From positions 17,715,131-17,779,130 of the forward strand of contig JABBOT010000005.1 in NCBI GenBank assembly GCA_016165875.1: a DNA stretch of 64,000 bases, in the 5' to 3' direction. Positions 1 through 13,299 of the stretch are shown in pieces. Numbering within the stretch: the stretch's first letter is position 1; each line of letters opens with the position of its first letter. The position numbers and the translations under genes were made by a program. Origin of the DNA: Acanthopleura granulata (lineage: Eukaryota > Mollusca > Polyplacophora > Chitonida > Chitonidae). The notes under the pieces are model-generated. The model did no database searches. It had not been told where the DNA came from and worked only from the letters and a program-made list of their open reading frames with translations.

Positions 1-419
1 CGATGATAAGAGAAATGTAAACTTACATGCTAAATAGCTCTTAACAGTATACCTTGTGCCATAGGGAATGTCTGATCTGTTTTCAGGGCAAGCCTAATAT
101 ATCCCAATCATGTGCCTATATATTGTCTTAAGATCTCATGTGTGTGTATATATATATATTGTCTTAAGGTTGTCTATGCATTTGTGATGTAATTAATCTA
201 TAAAAACTTATAAAGTTTACCTGTAAGACAATACCTCAAGTGTTGATGTATACATAGGCCAACAGAAGGGATTAGGATACCAGATTGCATTTATGGACGT
301 AGTCTTGCTATTAATTAGCATGAAGTATTATACAGGCGCTATTTGGGCTCTATGAGCATTTTCTTTGATATTATCGCATCCTCCAATCTTGTACATATTT
401 TTTTATTTTTGCATGCTAA

Positions 420-468
420 TTTTTATCTGTTCTTGACGACATTGTAAGCACCAATCAAATAAATAAAC
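420..468 (+). mobile_element. SINE 3'-tail fragment
   Basis: This is only the end of a SINE. It carries the shared 3' tail (GTAAGCACCAATCAAAT followed by AAATAAA) that also ends the copies near 24.8, 41.6 and 49.9 kb. Upstream sequence is too diverged to define a 5' end. The rest of 1-1684 shows no other feature apart from short AT and TG microsatellites near 130-160. Confidence 0.6.
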
Positions 469-1583
469 ACTTTTTTATCTGATGGCAGATTAATTCTGTC
501 AAAGCTGACTTCACCTTAATTGTTTCTTATTGCCATATATCAGGCTGATATGTATAAATAATTCTGGAACTAATTTTCCATAAGCTTAGAAACATCATAT
601 AAATTATAACATATTAATGATATGGCTAATGTTCCAATGAAGCCCACATGTATATGTCCCTAATAAAAGAAGAGTTTAATATTTGATCAAAATAAACTGC
701 CAGTGTACTTCCACTGCCATTGTAATTCTACCGCCACCGTTCTAATTACTGCATATCATAATTCCAAGTTAATGTGAAACAGAAACCATTGGGAATCTCG
801 GGTACTATTGAACATTAAGTGGAAAACTGAAGGCAAAATTTGGTGTTATTTTCTAATTCCCAGAATTCCATAAATGAGTTTGAGACCAAAGTGCTATAGA
901 GCAATGCAATTACAGTGAAGTTTCTTCAATGGTTACTTGATGTCTGACTGTTCCGTGGTTGTGAATTAAGCAATATAGCCCGCTCTGTACAATGGCTTCC
1001 TTTGACCCTTTCTGTCCCTGCCTAATAGACTCACGGAGACTGGGGAAGAGGTTTTGGTTGGCCTAGGAAGATTTCGGAGGCACGCTAATGTTAATTATGG
1101 AGAGAAGGATGCAATTATGTCGTCCAGCGACATTGGCACTTTTACGATAGCTGTAGATCAGTTGGTTTTGCAGGCAGATATACATCACCGAAATGGTTCA
1201 GACCAGTTTTGTCCTAACGCTGATCCTTGCACAGGAAATTAGTTCAATTGGCATTCTCCCGAAGCTTCGATTTTTTTTCAGGGGTGGAAGCAAACTTTGT
1301 TTTCCATTTTCCGTTTACCGTGCGCACTTCCATTATGGTGAAGTTGATTACACCCAACTCATGAACTGGAAAAATTTTGAAATGTTTTCTGACAGTACCA
1401 GTGTTGTGGTGATTGACCGAATGATTTATTGATTTCTTATGCTGATATCTTGAACTCATAGTGAAAAACAGTTCATTGCAAACAGTTACAACCTGCCGGA
1501 ACCTTGCTGTAAACTTTTGATCAAATTGTCTAATACCCTTAGTCTTGATATTATGAAATTGAAATCAAGCAAAACATTAATTC

Positions 1584-1606
1584 ATATATATATATATATA
1601 TATATA
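1584..1606. repeat. (AT)n microsatellite
   Basis: An uninterrupted TA/AT dinucleotide run of about 23 bases, followed by a short TG run (1607-1618). Confidence 0.9.
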
Positions 1607-1684
1607 CATGTGTGTGTGAATTAATCTTATTGGTCATTATTATTATATTTGGTGGGAAGGGCCTTTGTTGTTTCTTTGAGACTT

Positions 1685-1905
1685 AAGCGTTGTTCTCGCT
1701 GTAGCCAATTGGCTGCTGATCACTGAAGCCCTAAGATTGAATCCAGTCCTTATTGGTTCAGTTGTGGCTTTAAGTCAGGAGGTTTTGTCAGGTTCATGGA
1801 GAATGGAAATGGTTCATTTTGGATATACTCCTGTTTATTCCATGCACCCATAAAACCTCTATGTCATTATCTATGTCTGTAAGTGAAGAATTCTTGGATA
1901 CAAAT
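1685..1905 (+). mobile_element. Diverged tRNA-derived SINE
   Basis: A B-box-like segment (AGATTGAATCCAG, near 1733) is followed by a GGAGGTTTTGTCAGG body. Next come an ATGCACCCATAAAACC segment and GTGAAGAATTCTTGGA, which correspond in order to the body and tail of better-preserved SINEs at 24.0 and 59.1 kb. It is old and the A box is not clear. Confidence 0.45.
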
Positions 1906-4900
1906 TTAAATTGCACCAGAATCAGATAAGTAGATAATGTGTGGTCGAAATTTTCAATTCTGGTAGATAGTTTTTTGGCTTTTAAACTTTCACTCTGAAG
2001 CCTTTGTGATTTACTGCAATTTTGTTTTGGCAAGATCATCATTTCTGTGGCAGGACAAAAAACTCGCCCTTCAAAGGTTGGAAATAATTTAATGTCTCTT
2101 CTGTCTTGGTCTGCGTAATGTTAGAGAAGTGCTGTGGAATTTGGTGCAACAACAGTGCTGTGTGTTACTCTGACACTGGCCAGGAATTAGCAATGGCTCC
2201 CATGAGACCCAGCCTAATTGTCATCCAGGAACAAGTAACAAACAGTATTTGTGTTCATTACCACGGGAACAGAAAGCCGTTAAACTGTTTTCCCTCATTC
2301 ACTCATCTGGACAGTGTCGTGGCTTTTTACGATGACAGTTTTTAGTATAGTGGAAATCTATGGGGCTTTCTTTAAATACAAATTAGCTCTCAGTAGCCGA
2401 GATTTGTGCCTTGACTGAGGTTGCTAGCTTTTAGATGCTTTCACACTGAATTACATCCCAGTATTCAATGGTTAACTTCTCCAGACAATGACCTCGTCTG
2501 GGGTGTTTACAGCCACAGTTTTTAGTATATTAGTGGAAATGTATATTTATGATAATAATAATAATGTCTTTATTTTCCTTCGGATAATGCAACTGTCAAT
2601 AGATTGATCTTCCCTGAGGCCCTGCACAAACACACATACAAAACTACTAAAGATATCTTAACATTTAAAGGAATAGGGCCATCAAGGTTTTTTTTTAACT
2701 GAAATCTCTACCTAGCTTGAAGTTATATGGATTCATTTGAGCCCTGTTTCATAGATGTCATTTGAGCCGTATTCCACAGATGTTTGAGTATGTAGTCTGT
2801 CCATTATTATCCCGGCATTATTCATGGGTCCATGTCTACATGCAATGACCCGACAGAGACATTTATTTTGACCCTCGCTTCATAAAACTTTATGATCTGT
2901 CATAAATAGAAGGGGATATAATTTTAATAAAATACACGTTTTGCCTTCCACACAGATCCATGATTCCTTAGGACCATGAACTGTTTTTTACTTACATCAT
3001 TTACATGCATGTTTATGTGACGTAGACTGTTTCTTTTCGTTCTCCCTGCTGACATGTCTCTTGTAGCTCACCATTTAGATGAATTTCAGTGTTCAGAGAT
3101 TGGGCTCTTTTTATATGCTTCTCAGTATGCGTGTCTTTACAAATACACAATTTAGATGACTTTCAGCATTTGAAGTTGATCAAGAATTACAATTGTCTGG
3201 CCGTGTAAGTTACTCCATAATACTATTGTAGAATTTTGGCAATTTTATGTGAATTGTCAAGATAGAGATAATCAGGTGGTGATCCTCGCTGGCTTAGCTG
3301 ATTGTAACTGCTCAGTTTGGAATCCTGTGTAAAGGCTTGGTGCAATAAAAAAGCCCATTTTAATGCTTCATGTGATGCTCAGTGTTGAATACTGTATGTG
3401 TGCCAAAGTAAATAGCATATTCATAGAGAATATTCATGGATATCTTACTTGAATTCAGTTGGGCATTCTCTGCCTCGTGCCCGTATTGCCAAGTGTTTCA
3501 GTACCCATTACCAAGTCACAGGGATCTCCTCAGTGTATCCACTATGCTCAAATGTCACTCTCGTCTTGTATTAGTTTCATGTCGTTGATGGATTTGGAAT
3601 GTCAGGCAAAATTGCTCATTATCGGAGAAAACCGTCTTTGGTCAGCCCCTGAACCTCATCGTTTTGCCTCCCTGGAGATCTGGCAGTCAAGAAATGGGCG
3701 GAATATATGAAGTTTGTCCTGACACTAATTTTTGACTGGCAGACTTCTTCCACATGGGAGGAACGCAAAGATTTTAATTATCTTCATGATCCACGTTGTA
3801 ATTACATACTGTTGATCAGTTGTCCTGTCCTTCGACTCCTTTGATCACAGTTTAAATCGCCATTTGTCTTGAGAGTCCTGCTGAACAAGCGGGCACAGAT
3901 AAGAAGAACAAGAATTTGCGAATTCTATTTGTATCTTTGGCAGAATGACAAATGGGAGATTTCGTGTGATCGGGTTTTATGGAATTTGTTAATATCTCAT
4001 ATTTTATAGGAGACCGCAGGTGACTGACACAAATATTTCACGGCTTTTGGCATTCGATTGAAGATATCGATTCCCAAAATGGTTAAAAATTTATCTTCGA
4101 AGAAATATATTGTTCCTGAATGCACATTTGTCTTCATACTTTTACTTTTCTTGGCAGATACATGGATTGAAATTATTCAAAGGTTTCTGTTTACACAAAA
4201 AAACAGCTGTGTAGAATTTTTTTATGAAGCCGAGACCTTTTGAAAAAAAAAAACAACCCTGGAATCCTATTAACTTTATCCAACCTTAAACTTCCTCTCC
4301 CATTGTTAGAAATGTGACTAGACAGCAGAAGCCATGTATCAAATCCCCATTGTTCATTGCGAGACAAGTGGATGAAACTAAGGCGCATTCACTGTAAGGT
4401 CATGACCTTGAGAACTGGACCTTGAATATATCTCCCATGTATATGCAGCCTTGTACAAATGTTAAGAAGGACTCTAATAGTGGATTGTTACGTTGTATAA
4501 AGGGTGACTGAATTGTGAACTCGTGTTGAAATGGCAGCTTCTGTCTATGTTTACACATTGTGACCAATTTTTATCCTTATGTGGCGAATGTGATTTTGTT
4601 CTGCTTCTCCAAAGCAGTTGCGACATTTTCAGGAAAAGGGTGAATTCTGAATCGCAAATCGTAAAGTCTTGAATAATGACATGCATGTAGCTGTGCTATA
4701 ATAATCCATGATTGTCTTAATCAGTTGGAATAAATTAGTTTTAAAATAAATCTGTGCTGGAATACATGCAAGGAGTAGAGAGTTAGGACATTGCCTCCAT
4801 CTTTGGAACTCCAAGCACAGCAAAGGAATGCGGCATCGTATTTACAAAAGCTTGATTGTTACGATAAAGAATGGTATGAATAGTGTGTGGACAGGTGAAC

Positions 4901-7900
4901 AATAGAGGTGTGATGTATGAAAAAAAGCCATGTAGTCATTATATAGGTGCAGGTACATGTAGCAGACAAGGACGACCCACAGATAACTGAGCCATCTTCT
5001 TGAGTGTCCAGAACCATCCAGCTGTCCTTCAGTGTTTTCGTGGCTTCTGATGGCAACTGGTCCAAAGTGTAACTAGCCTCACCTTTTGTACCCACAGCCA
5101 CAGGTATATACACAGTTCAGCTGATATGTAGGGTCTCCGTTGATAATTAAGTGGTCAGTGGACACAGATCCTTGATGGCCATGGTCATCAAGGGTTAAGA
5201 GTAACCGAGGTGCTATTTTGCTCGAGTTCATTGGACCCTGGCTGAGTTATTGGCAACTGTTCGCTCCATTACTTGTTGGTGATCCAGGAAGGAGACTGTA
5301 ATGTGACCAGACAGCAGAAGCCATCTATCTTCACAAGCCTGCCTCTGTATTAAATCCCCAAGACAAGAGACTTCAATCTTACTCTGCCAGAAGACCTGTT
5401 CAACTTAAAGGCTTCTGATATAGACAGAATCTTAAGTCCCGATATTTGTGTCCGAATTCTTTAACCTTTTTGGCACAAAGACACAGTTTATAATGTGGAC
5501 AAAAGTTTCACAGAAATTAGGCACGTACTGTTTTGGCTGAAAAATTGCCAAGTGTGGCGTAAAAATCAAACAAGCAACTAATTAACATTCCTGAGTCATA
5601 AAATAAGATGCCCTCTGCAAATGTTTATGTTTGCATAATATCACTGCTCTTGCACATGATTTGCATAATTCTTGATGCTGAAAATTTTATTTAATGCCTT
5701 ACCATCTGGTGCAAGACATTTCATGTGTATTTATTTTAGTTTTCTGTAAAAGTTTATCCCTTATTTTTCTCAAATGGAAGACCTATATGAATGCATCTCA
5801 CACTCGCAGTGCCTGTACCTGAGAAGAGGAAGGGATGCCATTAGGTTCAGTAACATCCTAATCCCTCAATGTCTGAAGGCCCTCATCATGGAGGCTAGAA
5901 GGAGTCTGCTATGGTGCTTGGACAGATAATTCCTTTTATTGTCTAGTTTCATATACATGAATAGTCAAATTAAATCTGTAAGGTTTAGTCTCTAACATTA
6001 AAGACCTGTTGAATGATTACATTACATGGAATTTAAATGTGAACAGTAATAAAAACACTCAGCTGATTTGATTTATTGACTGATTAAAACACTAAGGCTC
6101 GATGAACAATTTCCAAATGAAAAAAAAAAGTTGAATTCAATTAGCATAAAAATAAACAAAAACAAACAGAGAGTGTGATTTCCATGGGATATCTTCTTTT
6201 TGGATGCGATATTAAAACCTGAGTGACGTTTTTCAGCTTTGCGTAACTTATATCCTGTTGTTTTTGTTCTTTTCGACCTGGCGCTAATGGTCTGAAACAG
6301 GCCCCATTAATTTGACTCCTAACGGTGTTCACAGATTGTTCAGCCGAAGTTAACAAGTGTCCGCTGGCAAAATGATGAAGTGATCTTTTGACACCGGCTT
6401 GGGGGAAAAAATGTCTGAAAAACGTGCAACATTTCTCTTAGCCGGTAGTGAGTGGAAAAAAAAAAGAATGGCCGTGATTGAGTAGTCTTACACTATCAAT
6501 TTTTCACTGTCTGGTCCAAACCACAAGCGGGAAGGTTAACTCGTGATCTATTCTACGTCTACCTATCGGCTCGACTAGAACACTTGAAAATCTCCAGCAT
6601 GTGAACATGCCTAATTACATCAAGCGTACTTGAGTTTAGAGTTGAAATGATGTGAATTGAGAGATAAAGTCTTGTTTCTCAAGATGTTGTCAGTTGTACA
6701 TGTTTTATTTCCAGTCATTAACAGTTGTTCCTTTTATGAATATGGTGTTGAACATTAAATAAATATTCAATTAATAGTTCCTCTGTGTCACTATTTTTTA
6801 CCTTGAAACACCTTGAAAAATGAAAATGAACCAAAATGTCCAAGTGGGAACAGGAAGGGCTTGCCTTTTTGAAAATATTTGGATGCATTTTTTTCAAATC
6901 TTGTTCGGAATCAACATGTGGTTGTGATAAAATCACAGGGTGCAACCAATGGTCAGTAGGGAGTGCTTCCAAATCCATATATATGTTGTCTTTATTCGGA
7001 GCATGCTGGACAAAACTGTCCGCCAATTGCTAGCCATTGGCATGAATTCCATGAAAACTGATGCATGTTGTCTCCAAGCTCATAGCGTCTGTGACAATAT
7101 GAGTGCATCAGAGGCACAGTATTGTTCAATAACTGAAACTAAATCAGCGGCCCACGTATGGAAACGGGTCTTTGGGGGTGAAGATAAAAGCTCGGCGGCC
7201 AGGTTTTAGTGAGAGATCGTCGCAAATGTGATGGGCGTGATAAAAGCTTCCTGCACTAAAATATCGTCTCTGTCTCGTAAACAGAGGTCCATGTATTATT
7301 GCTAATGTTTGGTATTCTGAGGGAATGGTATCTGGTGCATGTGTGTGCTGGACAATGTCCGAAGTCACGCGTGGGAATCACAACATTGTAGCCGTGGTGA
7401 CTATTGATTTAGGACCAATGGAACATCCACTATAAGGCAATATAATCATATTAAACAGACGGCAGATGAGTGTATATTAATAGAAACGAGTTCAGATCGC
7501 TGGTAAATGTTGTGCATCACTGGAGAAGTAGCGTGTATTGGTACATTATTCGGGCTTGTAAATTTTGTCATATTGGGGGGGGGGGGGAATCCCATCGCAT
7601 TTTGCTACACCTCAAAGATGAGAAATACAACTTGTCCGAAGCTTAATTGGAAGAATTGAAAACCCATTGCTTGTTTGATGCACATGAATGCAGGAATATG
7701 GTTTAACGCTCTTCTACATTGTTTCAGCACTACCTTGGCATTAAAGGTGCGTATGAAGTAGGTGGAGTGCAAGTTTGTTGATCAAGTTTGCATTGTAAAA
7801 TGACAATCATTAACCATAGCATGCAGTACTTTGCAGTGGCTATCTAAACTGGCAGACTGAAAATCTTGTGAAACTTTACGGAATACTATAGATATATCAT

Positions 7901-8048
7901 GCATGACAGTGTGACCTAGTACAGTACACATGCTGTGAAAAGGTCGTTCTCAGTATTTTAGTGAATATGTTGCTGTCTCTCTGTAGTACCGAAGGCACTA
8001 GACACGGCACCTCTCCTCGTCATACTTGTATATAGCGACAACAGTCCG
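1906..8048. other. Intronic sequence without recognised gene
   Basis: No coding or RNA gene was recognised. Small duplications are visible. A 25-bp unit is repeated in tandem at 2733-2782 (TCATTTGAGCC start). The phrase CAGTTTTTAGTATA recurs at about 2336 and 2516. A roughly 60-bp segment (GACAGCAGAAGCCAT core) occurs near 4308-4375 and again near 5295-5370. A run of 13 G residues lies at 7575-7587. Confidence 0.5.
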
Positions 8049-8330
8049 TTTGTTGGTGTGAGCTGCTGATGTTAGCTGCCGTACTCAAGAATATTTCACT
8101 TTATTGAAAATGTAAACATTACCACCCGCAGCCAGCATTATGGCGGGAGGAAACCCAGCAGAGTGAGGTGGAAACATCGCCCGTTGCTGGCGGACCTTCC
8201 CACGTACGGCCGGAGAGGAGTGAAGCCACCATGAGTTGGGCTTGAACTCACAGCGACCACATTGGTGAGGGGCACCGGGTCAGGATGCCACACTGGCGTG
8301 GTAGCTCCCCCAGCCATGGAAGCCCCCGTC
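8049..8330 (-). mobile_element. tRNA-derived SINE, family A, nearly full length
   Basis: The minus-strand order is head, B box (GTGAGTTCAAGCCCAACTC near 8244), body and 3' end. On the plus strand it shows the diagnostic blocks GCCGTACTCAAGAATATTTC (8079-8098), CAGCATTATGGCGGGAGG and GGACCTTCCCACGTACGG. The same blocks, in the same order, occur in the copy at 24046-24308. The usual ATTT tail is degraded. Confidence 0.8.
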
Positions 8331-8464
8331 AGTTTTAAAGTTAAACTTAACCAGACTTGGGAATGAACCCTGGCATCCTGAGCTTTAGCATTTGACTATT
8401 TGGTCATCGCTTTAGGTCCAAGATTTATGACATTCGAAAATTAAAACAATTCCTTCCTAAATCT

Positions 8465-8750
8465 AATAAATTTATTTATTTATTTGATTGTTGTGAAGAA
8501 TTGTCTGCTTAGTTGACATCGATTTTAAAGACTGAGGAAACCGGAATGCTAGGAGACCAGGGTGAACCACTGATTTTTCGCAAGTTATTGACTTCCCATA
8601 GTCAGTGATCTTCAACGAAGATTAGTGTGCAAGATGCTGTGATGTGCTTACTGGTGGTCCACAAATGGCCTGTCCAAGTCCAGAATTGAACCCACACCTT
8701 GTGAGTCTCCCCAATTATATATGACCCCTTAGCCATCAGACCCCCCCTTC
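8465..8750 (-). mobile_element. tRNA-derived SINE, family B (different head)
   Basis: Read on the minus strand, this starts with a tRNA-like head: A-box-like TGGCTAAGGGG near 8733 and B-box-like GTGGGTTCAATTCTG near 8687. It passes through a body with TTCCGGTTTCCTCAG and ends in CAATCAAATAAATAAATAAA at 8465-8490. The tail and the GGTTTCCTC block are shared with family A, but the head is different. Composite SINEs sharing 3' modules are known in molluscs. No target-site duplication was found. Confidence 0.65.
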
Positions 8751-11700
8751 CCTTTTTCTTAATAATGCAATGTCTTGATACCTGTGAATAACATTTTATT
8801 AGGGTTTTGTATTTATTTCCTTACTGATTGGTGTTCAATGCAGTTACTTTATTCAAGCATATATTAGGGTTTTGTAGAACTGGTCAGTCCTTCTAATGTT
8901 CATGATCAATGCAGGCTGTTAATCGAAAATAAGAAAGAATGCATTAATCCAAGTACCAAATATAGTTTCATGTTAAATTGCTATTAACTGATCCAGTGAA
9001 ATATGTTGTATATTTTTTTTTTAAGCGGTAATTACAGAGGCAAAAAGAAGAAAAAAAGGAAAAAAAAAAAACGCAGCTGCAAATGAGTTCAGCAGATTGA
9101 GGGTTTACGTGATGAGAAATTATTTCTTATTTTGATGTATGGATGTTTGATTTCTTGTATGGTGCAAGGATGGCCTTAGCTCCACTGCTGGTTTGCATAC
9201 AGGCAAAAGAGAAGCTCTCTTGCCCTCATCTGCATCAGTGCAGATGGTTTGACATGTTCATGTATATTGCATTTTTTTGTTCGGAAAGTTCGGAGGCAGT
9301 GCCGAACATTAGCTGATACGTGCGGCTGTAACACTTTCATTTTTGGAGTGTATAATGAGTGTGCAAATTAACTGTTTCTATTGCATCGTACCTTGGTCCC
9401 AGCTCTCGTTAATAAGTGGGTCCCTACAATTTTGCCCCAAGTTAATACTGCTGATGCAAAAATATATGGTCCCTACAAATTAGAGCAAACCTCTAGAGGC
9501 GCTCTCGTCTGTATAGCGATGTGCAGCGAAGCCGTTTTCCTCTGGCCGGCCGTCAGGGTTGCTTGACGTCTTAGCTTGTAGACAATTCCTGTGAGGCAAG
9601 GTAAAGAAGATGGGATGATCGCCAGGCTGTTGAAAATCAAATATACACCAAAAGCTTTACCATAGGGCATACCCTCTAAAACCAATAAGGCTTAGAGTTG
9701 TCAAAACGGTCATAAGCTCATGTGTCGTCCTCATAAGCCATGGTTTAAGACCATTGGACGCTTAGGGATTTACATCGGCTCAAGCAGACTGTTGGACTCG
9801 GCTCCAAATTGCCTGCCATTTATTATTGATAAGGTGTATGGATGGTACAGCTCCAACACACACAATCGGCATTGGGCTAAGGGCGACGTTAGCCAGTCGT
9901 GCACTTGTTACTTTTTTTTACCTCCCCTTTAAATTCTCATCTACGAGTGTTCTTGCATCACAGCCATCATCGCCGTTTTCCCAGTGTGCTTCACCAGGCA
10001 CCTAGGATACGATCACCAGTCGGGTCATGATCGGTTTCTTTTATGCTGTAAACGTGTTGATTCATTTAATGTTCCTCCTCAGATTGTGTGCAATTTTCAG
10101 CAATTTATCAGCACCTGTGGGTGGCAGTTATCTTTGTACATTGTATCTCTTCATAATTTTATATACAAGATACATTCATAAAATATGTGTTCCTAACATT
10201 CACTGTGACAAATTAAACTTCTTGTTGTGCATTGTATTTATTTATATCTTATAACTTGATTCTCAACATTGATATGCATGTGAATACAAAGTTACAATTA
10301 ATATTACTTTGCACACCAGTGTGTAAAACTCTTTTGTCTTCAGTAAGTGTTGATCCAATTTAAAAGTGTTATCTGCTACATGCTATGGAAAGTACATGCA
10401 TCAAAAATATATATGTAATATACTTTGGTAACAAATTGAACTTGCTGTTGCACATTTTACAGTATTAGTTTATGTTTTTAGAACTTTGCTGACATGGGAC
10501 CTGAACATTGATATTAAGAAATCCCTGGGACTAATATAACTATTATGTTTGTTCCAGGAAAAACATACAAAGTTTCAGTTAATATTATTTCGCACCCATC
10601 ATGTTTTGCTTTGCAACTGTTGCTACATTTGATGAATTTTTCCAGTGTTAAATTGTGTCACATTGTATCCATGAACATGGAAATGTGTATGTTGTTAAAA
10701 CAGTTCTATACATTTATGGTGCCATGAAAATATTCAATCCATTTACCATTGTGAAAAGTGGTCCTGTAATTAAATATCTTATGATCAAGATGTTTTATTT
10801 CAATTTTTAAATGCTTTTCTGTCTTGGAAAACAAGATAAGCGGTCTGTAGGGTACTTAAGGCAGGAAGCCATATAGACACATTTGCATGCCTCTCTACAT
10901 GTACGTTAAAGCATAGTTGCTCTCTCACAATTCAACAGACTTAGCATAATTTACGTGAGTCTTTGTCAAACCTGAAACATAGACTCAAACATTCTCCAAA
11001 GTTTTCACTGAATAGTGTAACTTTGGCATAAATAGCCGTGCCCTTTGTTTGCCCACTGTAAGACCAGATCTGTCCATGCGTACTGAAGCACACTTGAAGC
11101 CATTACCTAGCTTGTCCTTGATGCTTTGGTCACTGATGTGTAAGCCCTATATGTTACTATCATCACCTCGCTGATTCATAACCCTAATAGATATATATGC
11201 AATTGTCATGGTTATGCACCCCTCTTTGGCCAGAAAGGCACACTCAAGAGAGTCATGTCAATCTGTATAAACCTGCCATAATTAAGCTCGCTCTGTCTGA
11301 TTCGAGTCTCTTGATCTAATGGCAGTAACGTAATTTCCGTAAGCCCCTGACAGAGTTTAGGTTGGTCTGTCTAGCCAGTCTTGGAGCATTGGCTGTATAC
11401 CTGACTCAACACACAACTCTCTCCTCTCCCTAGACTGTTGACCGAGCAATACAGAAATGACAAGCTTTCCAATCTTTCTGACTTCTCTGATCGGCTTTGT
11501 ATATAATCTGATTGCGATTGAGCCGCAAAAGGACCCTTGGTCGTCCTGTAAAAGTGAACAGACGCGTCTGCTGACTCTAATCCGTCCGTCCTGCTAGCCC
11601 GCTTTTCGCTCCGTTGAAACCACAACATTGTACACCTGCGATGTGTCAGCCACTTGTAAATGGAATTTTGAGGAGCGGAGTAAATGGCTGGTGTTGATCG

Positions 11701-13299
11701 TTTAATCTAGAATTGTCTCGAATTCTGAGGAAACATATACGAGAGGAGACCTATGAAAGGTGTAATGTGAACTGTTAAAGGTTCGTCTCTGCCTTTTTAA
11801 AAAGGTTAAAGGTTGTAGGTTCTGATCCCAAACCTCATAAATACAACATGACTGTGCCTTGATAAATTTTACAAAATGCAACTCTCAGTGTTGCTTTCTC
11901 AGGGCGTTCAAGTATGTTAAAGACAGATATTTGTATGATAACCTAACCTTTTATTGGTATGCCGTTCTATTTGTGTTCAATTTACTTGTTAAAACAGCTT
12001 GAGTTAGGGCTCCAAACAGTGTGGGGGGCCCAAACGTTTTCCGGAACTGAAATGGCTGTAGATATGTCCCTTCGATTGAATTAGTTCTTGTACCCATCCA
12101 CTGTTTGATGACAGTCTACAGTACCAGTTAACCTGCAAAAATGTCCCAGAATTGCAGTTCATTTGCAAGCCGTCTACCCTCCTGCGGCATGTCTGTAGTT
12201 TGTCTGTGGTAATTGCTTTTTGAAATTCATGGTGGGGCACTATGTAGAGAAAATGAAACAGTGGAATGGTCAAAGTTGTTACCACTGATAAAATAATTAA
12301 TAATTTAGAAGGCCATAAGTGCACTAGTAGCGGGCTAGTGGCATTCTCTGTGATAGACATCAGCAGGTGCCTGTTATTTAAGCTTCTCTCTACCATTAAT
12401 GCTTTCCAGTAAAGCTCAGGCTGTACATGTAATGATATAAACTCAGCCTTTTATAATACTTAAAACCTAATTAGAGCATCAGTGTCCAGATACATCAGTG
12501 TCCAGATACATAGTTAAGCATAATGTAATATATATTCCTTATTTATTTGATAACAGCTCTTTTATCTATTCGATCCCCTCTATAAACAAGTATCACGCTT
12601 CGTTATCCGGCACTAAAATCAAGGCAACAAAAGAATACAACAACAGAATTTACAAGAACAAACAGGAATGGTGTAGTCTCTCTAGACTCTAGTCTCCCTA
12701 GAGCAAAAAGCCTTAACAGTCCTTTACAGAGCATATGTAGGGCCATTTTCTAGGCTGGCATGATTTTATTATGACATTATGAGGTGGAAAGTGTAATGCT
12801 TTAGCCCAGGGTAATGGGCTAGGCAGGATTTCACACCCGACCGGAGAGGTAGAGGCCTGCAGTCCGGGGATATCTGCGCTAATCTTGTTGAAGGTGTGAT
12901 GAGGATTCTACATAGTCAGTTAGGCTTATATCCCCTCCGCCCCATTATCTCACATACTCGCTTCAAATTAGTGTCACTGTGACAGCTCTGGCGTGGCTAA
13001 AGCCTAGTGGTTGCCGTGTGCGGAACCCGCAAACAGGGATGTAACGTGAAGGAATTCTGAAGGGAGAATGCTGGACATCTATTGCAACTTGAACAGTGAA
13101 ACATGTTGTCGTGGTATATCCATTTTACAATGATTTATCTTTAGGTGTTCAGCAGTAATTGACTGTAGATCAAAGGTGGCGGACAAGGTGGATGGTATAT
13201 GGACTTCTTTTGCTTATCTGCAATACATTTACCAATAAATTATAATAAATTGGGTTGTTATGCGCCTGAAACCATCTGAAACCAGACTGAGCCATGCAT
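8751..13299. other. Intronic sequence without recognised gene
   Basis: No gene was recognised. At 10209-10320 and 10430-10600 two clearly related but diverged segments occur. Both contain ACAAATT(A/G)AACTT and an AACATTGATAT block, and both continue to a TTAATATTA(C/T)TT(T/C)GCAC end. An A-rich purine tract lies at 9040-9073. A 17-bp duplication (CATCAGTGTCCAGATA) lies at 12477-12511. Confidence 0.5.

Noticed and set aside
1193..1432. Open frame starting MVQTSFVLTLILAQE, resembling a signal peptide that might be the missing first exon
   Set aside because: No plausible phase-1 donor follows the hydrophobic stretch, and the distance of 23 kb gives no further support. Short hydrophobic starts arise often by chance.
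12004..12396. 130-residue minus-strand open frame
   Set aside because: No recognisable domain, no splice or promoter signals, and composition like surrounding intron.
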